The notes beneath the pieces were generated by a model. It ran no database searches. It saw only the letters and a program-made list of their open reading frames with translations, and was not told where the DNA came from. The translations under genes were made by a program, and so were the position numbers. A stretch of 64,000 nucleotides of DNA from Hypericum androsaemum (Eukaryota > Streptophyta > Magnoliopsida > Malpighiales > Hypericaceae), in assembly GCA_963995505.1 (NCBI GenBank), contig OZ023189.1:2493155-2557154 (forward strand), written 5' to 3'. This document shows, piece by piece, positions 12,901 to 24,900 of the stretch (position 1 is its first letter; each line of letters starts with the position of its first letter).

Positions 12901-15900
12901 AGGCTTTCCAACTACTGAAAGGGAAGTTGACTAATGCACCCTTGTTAGTATTACCTAATTTCTCTAAGACTTTTGAAATAGAGTGTGATGCTTCTGGTGT
13001 AGGAATTGGAGCTGTCCTTATGCAAGAAGGAAGACCCATTGCATACTTTAGTGAGAAACTAAGTGGTGCATCCTTGAATTACCCGACCTATGACAAGGAG
13101 TTGTACGCACTAGTTCGAGCATTGGAGACATGGCAGCATTACTTGTGGCCAAAGGAGTTCGTGATTCATACTGATCATGAGTCACTCAAGCACTTAAAGG
13201 GGCAACACAAGCTGAACAAGAGGCATGCACGATGGGTGGAATTCATTGAGACATTTCCTTATGTCATTCGCTACAAGCAAGGTAAGGAAAATGTAGTGGC
13301 TGATGCACTATCACGAAGGTACTCCTTGATCTCAACTCTTGATGCTAAACTACTTGGCTTTGAACACATTAAGGAGATGTATGTTGATGATGTTGATTTT
13401 GGCGAGTTGTTTAGATCAACTGAAAGAAGTGCATTTGGTAAGTTCTTTCGTAATGAAGGTTACCTATTTCGTGAAAACAAACTTTGTGTGCCTAATTGTT
13501 CGATGCGAGAATTACTAATTCAGGAGGCACATGGAGGTGGCTTAATGGGGCATTTTGGAATTGCAAAGACCTTGGCAATGCTACAAGATCATTTCTTTTG
13601 GCCACACATGAAGAGAGACGTTGAGAGAGTTTGTGGTCGTTGCATCACTTGCAAGCAAGCCAAGTCAAAGGTAAAACCCCATGGTTTGTACACCCCACTA
13701 CCTATACCTAGTGAGCCCTGGATTGATATCTCTATGGATTTTGTGTTAGGCCTACCTAGGACTAAGCGTGGAAGAGATTCAATTTTTGTGGTAGTGGATA
13801 GGTTTTCTAAGATGGCACATTTCATTCCATGTCATAAGACTGATGATGCTTCAAACATTGCTGATTTGTTCTTTAGAGAGGTTGTTAGGTTGCATGGCAT
13901 GCCTAGGACAATTATCTCTGATAGAGATGCTAAGTTCCTAAGTTACTTTTGGAAGACCTTGTGGTGCAAGTTAGGTACTAAGTTGTTGTTTTCTACTACT
14001 TGTCATCCTCAAACTGATGGTCAAACTGAAGTAGTAAATAGGACTTTGTCTACACTTTTGAGAGCACTCATTAAGCATAACATTAAGACTTGGGAAGACT
14101 GTTTGCCTCATGTTGAGTTTGCTTATAATCGTTCTGTTCATTCTGCTACTCAATTCTCACCATTTGAGCTTGTTTATGGATTTAATCCTTTGACTCCATT
14201 GGATTTATCACCTCTACCTTCGAGTGAGCATGTTAACTTAGATGGCAAGAAGAAAGCTGAATTTGTCAAGCAGTTACATGAGAAAGCTAGAATGAACATC
14301 GAGAAGCGCACGGAGCACTATGCAAGGCAAGCAAACAAAGGAAGGCACAAGGTTGTCTTTGAGCCGGGAGATTGGGTTTGGCTACATATGAGGAAGGAGC
14401 GTTTTCCTGTTCAAAGACGTTCAAAGTTGCTACCACGGGGAGATGGTCCATTCCAAGTGCTAGAACGCATTAATGATAATGCCTACAAGCTAGACCTTCC
14501 GGGTGAGTATAGTGTAAGTGCTTCGTTTAACGTGGCTGACTTGAGTCCGTTTGATGTAGGTGATGATTTGAGGACAAATCCTTTTCAAGAGGAGGGGACT
14601 GATATGAGCAAGCCTACGGATGCACCTACTATCAAGCTTGTAGACTCGAAGCAAGTTCAAGTTCCGATTGGGCCAATGACAAGAGCACGAGCTAGGAAGT
14701 TGCAATCTGACTTCAATGGATTAATGGAAGAAGTTTGGGCTCAATCAAGTGCGTGGAGGACCAAGGACGTCCAAGAAGCCCAAGGGAGGCCCATGCACGT
14801 TTTGGAAGCTGAATGGGAGGCTTGACATGCACGTAAGCTTCTAGATGCATGCTGACGTACGCAAAATTGACAAGCAATTTAACGCACAAACAAATAGTAT
14901 AGTGTATAAGTAAGGTTCTTGAACTGAGAGAGATAGAACATGAAAATTGAAACAATCAATCGTATGTAGCCAAATTAAAACAAGTTCGTAAAGTAAAGAA
15001 TGATATGAGGTTGCAAGACAATAAGTAAATTAAGAAATATAGAAAGACGGTTTGTACTTAATGAAATAAAGAGAGCACGATGCTTTTATGGACTACCTAT
15101 CTATGTCAAGATCATGGTTATTTATGAAGTTCTAACTAGTACCCGGAGTGTTCTAATGCATCCTCCTAATGCTTTCGCTCATTAGGCCGATAAAACTAAG
15201 CTAGAATAGTTCACGAATACCAACTAACGCTTTCGCTCATTAATTAGATCGTGAACTAAGCTAAACTCAATTATAAAGTTAACTCCTCGTGGGTTATCCC
15301 TTAGTATCAAGATGTCTCTTTAATACCTAAGAATATGTCAATTGATCCTTCCGTTGAATTTAATGCCTTTCGGTCCACTATCATCAACTAACATCATAAT
15401 CTAAGTGATCAAGTTAGATTAAGCATTACGATCATCAATTGACAACTACTACGAAAGTTGATCAAACCATAACCCAACATAGATAAGTAATCACATAATT
15501 AAAGCATCGTACTCACAAGGAAAACTACTCACAAGTCATGTTCATACAAGAAGAAAACTTATACAAGAACATGATAGAAAATAACATTAAAGAGAGAGAT
15601 AGAGAAAACTCAAGATGTGGTCAAGAGCTTCCTCAGGCATCCTTCTTCAAGCTTTCTTCTAGCATTCCTCCAATGGTGCTCCTCCTTGATATTCCTCACA
15701 ACTCTCAATCTCCAACTCTATTCTTCAAAAACTAGATATCTCCATGTCTCTACATCCATCCTCTATTTATAGAAGTTGAGATGAGAGCTTTCCTTCCTCT
15801 TTTGAGTTGGAAAGCTCTCTTTTGAGTTGGAAAGCTCATCTTTCCACCTAAGGATACCAATGGAGAACATGCCACACATGCCAAGAGAAATCATTACACA

Positions 15901-18900
15901 AAACATGCCACACATGCCACACATCTCATGTGCAGTTCCAGCAAATAAAAGTGCTAAACAAATTCGAAATGGGCCCGCAATTATTCCTCAAATTCGGAAG
16001 CCAGAAATCTGGAATTTCGTCACAGAATCGAATCTTGACTTTGGGACCATTTTTCGGCCCCTTACACTCATAATTTGAGGATGACCTTTGAAGAAAAATT
16101 GTAGCCACGGATGTCCTCTTTCCACAGCCACTTTATATGACTCCATCTGACTTCGGATGAGCTACTTATCGTCATTTTAGTCCTTCAAGGTCAGTCTGGA
16201 ATTGAAGACCGGCGGCCGCTGGAATTGGAGACCGGATTTCGGATGAGCTACTTATCTTCCTAAGTCAGCTCCTTGCTTTTCTTCATCTCGTCCTAGCTCC
16301 ACTTATTCATGAACCGCTCCAAGTACCTGCCAAAATACACGACAAACAGTAGAAATCCAATCGAGACTCAAAAACATAAAACAAACAAAAGACTCAATAG
16401 GACAAGACCAAAACGGACCAAAACATGATTAAATATGATCAAATCATACAACAAACGCATGAGTATTTACACACTCATCACACCCCCACACTTGAATCAT
16501 TGCTTGTCCTCAAGCAAACTCAACCATGGGATACTAAACAACATCACAAGAGAAATTAAAACGCAATACGGAAAAGACTTGGCATGATTAATTCAAAAAT
16601 TTAACTCCCCTCAAAATCTCAAACTTACATCAACAGATCACCATACAACCTAGCTAGTTCATTAACCAAAACACAAAAAGTAAGAACCGGTAGACACCTC
16701 ACTTCTAGATTATTTAACCAAGTATTAATACTATGTAAAATACACTAGAAGGTTGACCACTCAGAAGTTCGAAAATTTTTCGCTCACAATTTGTAAGTGG
16801 TTAACTTCCTATCTCTCACGTACATGGCCGATTTTTTTCAAAGTATCCGACGTCCTACTCAACAATGTCTCAAAGTCGTGAGATTGCTTGTGATCAGGGG
16901 GACTTTCATTCGGGTTGTAATGGGGCTGAGGTACAGGTGAGATAAAATATCTGGATAGTAGTTAAACCACCCAATCCGAGGACATTGTACAAATGCAAAC
17001 TAGTCGCTCGTCTATTCTAAACATCCTCACCATAAATAATTCAAGCATACTCCCCAATTCACCCATTTCCTAAGAACATGTAGATCGAGTCATGCCATCT
17101 TATTCATGCCTTATTCCATTTTTTTTTTCTCTTTTTCACCACTTTTCATTTCTTTTCTTCTTCTTCTTCTTTTTTTTTTCACAAACTTGACATTTACTAG
17201 GCAACAACTCGATCTTTTTTTTTCTTTTTTTTTAAATAGCCTCTCAATTACCCAAATCTCAAACAGATTAAACCCATATCAACACCAAGTTTTCAACTAA
17301 TCCCAATACATATTATCCCCAACCTATGCGTCCATGGATCAAATGAATAAAAGTCGGGAGGATAGTAGGTATAAGGCTTAAAGTTGGCTTACATATAATA
17401 TGATCAAAGAATGGCTAGGCTCAATGGGTTAAAGCAATGGATTCAAGGGATTTTTATCTTTACAGCTCTGGGCTTAATGTCAAAGAAATTTGCCCCCGTC
17501 ATCCCACTAACGCACACACAACCAAGACTATGTCGAGTACTAGTAGGATACCTCGATCAACCGAACTCAAGTAGGTACCTCATGAATAAATGAAGACGGT
17601 TGTCTCCTCCTTCGGCTCAAAGTTCCTCACAAGGTCACTCGTCAACCCTCTAGTCAAATCTACATAGTGAGACCACAAGTCTAAACAACCGAGGGTGAAG
17701 TTTTTACAAGTTTCTAATCTTAGTGCTCGAGTTCAATCCCTAACTAGGTATGTGGCAATCTTCTAACATAAGTTTAATAATTTTGAGGGGGGTCAAATTT
17801 TGAAAAAATCATGCTATACTCATCAAATTATTCCTACGTCTCACCCCCACACTTAAATGACACATTGTCCTCAATGTGGGGGCAACACACAAAACAAAAC
17901 ATAACATTATATAACACAAATGAAAAGTAAAAGAAAGAGAAGTGGACTGCTCCCTGAGGCTAAGGTGCGGATGGAGGAAGCAAAGTTTGCACTTCTCGAG
18001 CGCGCTCCATCTTGCTCCCTAGGTATAGCTTGCACCGCTGGCCATTGACTTTGAATGTTTGGCCCTCCAGATTCTTCACTTCAATGGCTCCATGAGGGGC
18101 GGCATTGACAATCTCGAATGGTCCGCTCCATCTTGATTTTAATTTTCCGGGGAACAGCTTCAAGCGCGAATTATAGAGGAGTACTTGTTGACCAACCCGA
18201 AAGTCCTTGGCTCCAATATGAGCGTCATGCCTCTTTTTGGTGGTGTCTTTGTAGAGCCGTGCACTTTCAAAGGCATTTGATCGGAGTTCCTCGAGTTCTT
18301 GGAGTTGCAGCACCCGACGTTCTCCCGCAAGCTTGTAGTCATAGTTCAATGTCTTGATTGCCCAAAATGCTCGGTGTTCAAGCTCCACTGGGAGGTGACA
18401 CGCCTTGCCGTAGACCAGGCGATATGGCGTTGTGCCTATAGGGGTTTTGAAAGCAGTGCGGTAAGCCCATAAGGCATCATCAAGCTTACCCGACCAATCT
18501 TTCCGTGCTGAGCTCACTGTCTTTTCTAGAATTTTCTTCAGCTCCCTATTAGATACTTCAACTTGACCACTGGTTTGAGGATGATAAGGTGTGGCAACCT
18601 TATGAGTGACTCCATAGCGCCGGAGAAGCGTGGCAAAAGGTTGGTTGCAGAAGTGTGAACCGCCATCACTGATGATTGCACGAGGAACACCGAATCGGGC
18701 GAAGAGCTGCTTGAGGAATCGTAAGACCACCTTGGCATCATTTGTTGGAGTAGCCCATGCCTCTACCCATTTGGATACGTAGTCGACTCCGACAATGATG
18801 TACTTGTTACTTTTAGAGGGAGGGAAAGGACCCATGAAGTCGATCCCCCACACATCAAACAGCTCAACCTCTAGAATACCAGACTGGGGCATTTCATCTC

Positions 18901-21900
18901 GTCGAGAAATATTACCTGTTCGTTGACAACGATCACAATGCTCAGTGAATGCTCTTGCATCTTTGAAAATTGTAGGCCAATAGAACCCACACTCAAGAAC
19001 TCGTGAAGCTGTTCTTGATGCTCCGAAGTGTCCAGCGTAAACTGATCCATGACACTCTTGGAGAATAGATGGTATTTCCTCGTCTGGAATACATCGTCGT
19101 AGAAGGCCATCCACACATCTCCTGAATAGATATGGCTCATCCCACACATAGAAACGCACATCACTGAGGAACTTCTTTCTCTGAGGGTAGCTCAAGTCTT
19201 CGGGCATGACTTCACTCACCAAATAGTTGGCAAAATCTGCGTACCAAGGAGGCGCCACTGCTTGGACATAGAACAAAGCTTCATCTGGGAAGTATTCGAG
19301 AATCCTTCCTTCCTTTTCCATTCCATCGTTGTACTCCAAGCGGGACAAGTGATCTGCGACCACGTTCTCCGTGCCCTTCTTATCCTTAATCACTAGATCG
19401 AATTCCTGTAAAAGTAAAATCCAACGGATAAGTCGAGGTTTTGCATCTTGTTTAGCAAAGAGGTACCTCAAGGCTGCGTGGTCGGTGTAGATGATAACTT
19501 TAGAGCCTAACAAGTAAGGCCTGAATTTGTCGCAAGCATACACCACTGCAAGTAGCTCTTTTTCCGTGGTGGTGTAGTTAAGTTGTGCTCCAGCGAGAAC
19601 ACGACTTGCATAATAGATGACATGTAGTCGCCCTTCCTTTCGTTGTCCGAGGACACAACCTAAGACATCATTGCTTGCATCACACATAAGCTCAAATGGG
19701 AGGTCCCACGATGGTGAAGTAATAATTGGAGCGGTGACCAATGCTTCTTGGAGTGTCCTGAAAGCACTTAGACAAGAATCATCAAACTCAAAGGTGACAT
19801 CCTTATTCAAGAGGTTAGTCAAGGGTTTTGCAATAGAAGAGAATTTCTTTATAAAGCGTCGATAAAACCCTGCATGTCCTAGGAATGCGCGGATGCCCTT
19901 TACCATCGTCGGTGGTTGCATTTTTTCGATCGCCTCGGTCTTGGCACGATCAACTTCAATTCCAGCCTTTGAGATCTTGTGACCCAATACTATGCCTTCT
20001 TCCACCATAAAATGACATTTCTCCCAATTAAGCACGAGCTTCTTCTCTTCGCATCTCTTGAGTACTCTATCCAAGTTGTGGAGGCAACATTCAAATGAAT
20101 CTCCAAAGACAGAGAAATCATCCATAAAAACCTCCATGATGTCTTCATTCATCCCCCAAAAGATTGCCATCATGCACCGTTGAAAAGTGGCGGGAGCATT
20201 GCACAGACCAAAAGGCATTCTCCTGTATGCAAAAGTGCCAAAAGGACAAGTGAAAGTAGTCTTATCTTGGTCTCCAGGATAGATGAGTACCTGATTATAG
20301 CCGCAATAACCATCTAGGAAGCAGTAGTAGGCATGTCCAGCAATACGCTCCAACATTTGATCAATAAAGGGAAGAGGAAAGTGATCCTTCCGAGTAGCGG
20401 TATTGAGTTTTCTGTAGTCGATGCATACACGCCACCCAGTAACTACTCTTGTTGAGATGAGTTCCCCTTCCTCATTAGTTTGCACCGTCATACCTCCTTT
20501 CTTGGGCACACATTGGACAGGGCTCACCCATTCGCTATCTGAAATAGGATAAATAATTCCAGCATCGAGAAGTTTGATTACCTCTTTTTTCACAACCTCT
20601 CTCATGTTTGGATTTAGTCTTCGTTGACGATCGGCCCTGGGCTTTGACCCTTCCTCCATGTTGATGCGGTGCATCACAATGTCAGAGCTAATTCCATGGA
20701 TATCAGAAATTTGCCATCCCATGGCCTTGATTCTTTTGGTCACCAGTGTAAGAACTTGTTCTTCTTGCTCCAGAGTAAGCTTGTTGGAGATAATTATTGG
20801 CAGCCTTCCTCCTTCTCTTAAGAAAGCATATCGCAAGTGAGGAGGTAACTCTTTCAGCTCCACAGCGGGGGCTTTAACAGTGGATGGTAGCGTAGGAGCC
20901 CCCTTGTAAAATGCTAGCTCTAATTTTTCCTCCTCTTTGTCTACTTCTTCATTTTCTTCGGCCTCTTCAACTTCGTGCACTTGTTCAAGGGTTTCTGCCT
21001 CTTCTTCCTCTGTCAAAGACCAGCTCCACTGTTCTTCAGAATAAAGCATTTCATCGGGCATCGTATCGATGCGCAGGCAATCTTCATCATCGCGGTGGTG
21101 CTGCATTGCTTTGGCCATTTGGTACTCAATTGTTTCTTCCCCAACACGTAGAGTTAGCTTCCCTCCATTGACATCGATTAAGGCACGACTGGTGTTGAGG
21201 AATGGCCTTCCTAGGAGAAGAGGACAATTCTTGTCTGGGTCGAAGTCCAAGACTACAAAATCTGCTGGAACATAGAATTGCTCGAATTTGACTAGCACAT
21301 CCTCCGCAATTCCATGTGGTCTCTTGACAGTCTGGTCTGCCAGCTGAAGACGCATCTCTGTTGGCTTAAGGTCTCCAAGTCCTAGTTGCCTGAAGATAGT
21401 TAACGGCATGAGGTTAATGCTAGCACCAAGATCACACAAGCACTTAGGAAATTCAACATCACCAATAAAACAAGGGATAGTAAAACTCCCTGGATCCTTA
21501 AGCTTAGCCGGCAAATCCTTGGAGATGAGTGAGCTGCAATTGACGGTTAGAGATATCGTTTCTTCTTTGTCCCACTTCTTCTTATTGGTGAGGAGTCCTT
21601 TGAGGAATTTGGCATAATGCGGCATTTGATCAAGCATCTCCAAGAAAGAGACACTTATCTGAATACCCTTCATCTTTTCAATAAAACCAATGAATCTTTT
21701 ATCTTCCATTGGTTTCTTCTTGAGTCGTTGAGGAAACGGTGGAGGTGGAATTCTTGGTGGTGGAGGAACATAAAATTCCTCTTCTTCAATGGGCTGAACT
21801 AGCTCTTCTTCCTTCTCTTTCTCCTTCACTTTCTCCTTCTCTTTGGATGTCGTAGAGGCTCCTTCGATCTCCTTGCCACTTCTCAGAGTAACAGCTTTGA

Positions 21901-24900
21901 CATCTCCTCTTGGGTTAGCCTCTGTGTTGCTTGGCAGTGAACCTATCGGTCGTCGAGTATTTGCTGCAGCTAAGTTTCCAAGTTCAATTTCCATCTTTTT
22001 GAGTTGTGTTGCTTGCCCTTTAAGGAATGTCTCAATCTCTTGCTGGCGAACTTCACAACGATCCATCCGCTGCACAGTTATGGATTGTTGTTGAATAGAC
22101 TGCTGGACTACTCCAACTAGCTGGTCGATCTTTGCAAAGACGTTGACTTGGTCGCCCACCAACTGGTCGATCTTATCTCCCATTATTTTGACTTGATCTC
22201 CCACATATGGTTTTCTAGGCTCTTGCTGAGTGCCAGTGTTGTATGACTGCCTTCCAAATCGAGAGAAATTTGGTTGACTTTGGTTGGAGTAACCTAACCC
22301 TCCTGGTTGCCTATCAGCGACAGCTTGAATTTCTTCCAATACTGGACAGTCGTTGGTGGGATGCTTTTCTTTGCAAAGTTCACAAACATCTTGCACTGCA
22401 GCTATCTTTTCCTTGCTTTTAGCCAGGTCTTCAAATCTTCTGGTAAGGGCCTCAAGCTTGGCTTCGAGCTTGGTATTGCTATCCACTTCCAGTATCCCTC
22501 GGGTTGCTCCTCTGTGTGGTATTCTGGCACGCTCCTTTGGCCACATGCCATTGACTTCTGCCATCTCCTCCATCAAACGAGTGGCTTCGTCAGCAGTATT
22601 TCTTAAGAACACCCCTTGAGATGAGGCATCAATATGATCACGAGATGGGCCATCTAACCCATTGTAGAAGATCTTCATGAGGTTCTCCTGTGATATGCCA
22701 TGTTGAGGGAAAGCTCCTTGGAGATTTGTGAATCTCTCCCAAGCTTCATAGATGCTCTCCCCATCTCTTTGGACAAAGGTGTTGATTTCTTGCAAGAGTT
22801 TGGCCGACTTGGCCATGGAGAAGAACTTTCGCAGGAAAGCATGGGCTAAGTCTGTCCAACTCCTTATTGTCTCTCCTTTCAACTTGTTGTACCATACACG
22901 AGCTCGATCCTTCAGAGAGAAGTGAAAGAGACGTAGCTTCAAGACGTCATCATCTATTCCGTGAAACTTCATGATATTGCATATATCCTCGAATCGAGAA
23001 AGATGGTCTTGAGGATCTTCACTCGGTAATCCATAAAACTGGACAGAATTTTGCAGTAATCCCACAATGGCTGCTGGGATCTGGAATGAGTGGGCTCCTA
23101 TTGGTGGTTGTTGCAACCCATTAGGATTCCCATTCCATGTAGGAACAGATGACTCCAGCAGGGTCCTTCTTCGTGGCGCACCTGCAAGGGCTTGGGTTGC
23201 TTCCAAAGTAGCGTCATAAAGAGCTTGGGTCGCCTCATCATTATCATCCTGATTTTGTGCCATGGATCTGGATTGGTCTCTCCTTTCACGCCTAATTCTC
23301 CTTTCAAGTATTTTGATGTCAACCTCAGGTAAGGCGTTTGTGTCAGGGTCAAGTCCTGCACTCCGGGTTCTTGGCATGCACTAAAGAGACTCGCAAAAGC
23401 GAGTGCACAAAATCAGCAAATATGCTGTACACAAAACCAATTGCTTTTGGTTTTATGTCCTAAAATCTCAGTTCCGTGTCGACGGCGCCAATTTGACGTA
23501 CGCAAAATTGACAAGCAATTTAACGCACAAACAAATAGTATAGTGTATAAGTAAGGTTCTTGAACTGAGAGAGATAGAACATGAAAATTGAAACAATCAA
23601 TCGTATGTAGCCAAATTAAAACAAGTTCGTAAAGTAAAGAATGATATGAGGTTGCAAGACAATAAGTAAATTAAGAAATATAGAAAGACGGTTTGTACTT
23701 AATGAAATAAAGAGAGCACGATGCTTTTATGGACTACCTATCTATGTCAAGACCATGGTTATTTATGAAGTTCTAACTAGTACCCGGAGTGTTCTAATGC
23801 ATCCTCCTAACGCTTTCGCTCATTAGGCCGATAAAACTAAGCTAGAATAGTTCACGAATACCAACTAACGCTTTCGCTCATTAATTAGATCGTGAACTAA
23901 GCTAAACTCAATTATAAAGTTAACTCCTCGTGGGTTATCCCTTAGTATCAAGATGTCTCTTTAATACCTAAGAATATGTCAATTGATCCTTCCGTTGAAT
24001 TTAATGCCTTTCGGTCCACTATCATCAACTAACATCATAATCTAAGTGATCAAGTTAGATTAAGCATTACGATCATCAATTGACAACTACTACGAAAGTT
24101 GATCAAACCATAACCCAACATAGATAAGTAATCACATAATTAAAGCATCGTACTCACAAGGAAAACTACTCACAAGTCATGTTCATACAAGAAGAAAACT
24201 TATACAAGAACATGATAGAAAATAACATTAAAGAGAGAGATAGAGAAAACTCAAGATGTGGTCAAGAGCTTCCTCAGGCATCCTTCTTCAAGCTTTCTTC
24301 TAGCATTCCTCCAATGGTGCTCCTCCTTGATATTCCTCACAACTCTCAATCTCCAACTCTATTCTTCAAAAACTAGATATCTCCATGTCTCTACATCCAT
24401 CCTCTATTTATAGAAGTTGAGATGAGAGCTTTCCTTCCTCTTTTGAGTTGGAAAGCTCTCTTTTGAGTTGGAAAGCTCATCTTTCCACCTAAGGATACCA
24501 ATGGAGAATATGCCACACATGCCAAGAGAAATCATTACACAAAACATGCCACACATGCCACACATCTCATGTGCAGTTCCAGCAAATAAAAGTGCTAAAC
24601 AAATTCGAAATGGGCCCGCAATTATTCCTCAAATTCGGAAGCCAGAAATCTGGAATTTCGTCACAGAATCGAATCTTGACTTTGGGACCATTTTTCGGCC
24701 CCTTGCACTCATAATTTGAGGATGACCTTTGAAGCAAAATTGTAGCCACGGATGTCCTCTTTCCACAGCCACTTTATATGACTCCATCTGACTTCGGATG
24801 AGCTACTTATCGTCATTTTAGTCCTTCAAGGTCAGTCTGGAATTGAAGACCGGCGGCCGCTGGAATTGGAGACCGGATTTCGGATGAGCTACTTATCTTC

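Noticed and set aside
21843..22619. Several plus-strand ORFs inside the Athila gag
   Set aside because: They are shadows of the minus-strand Gag-Pol frame.
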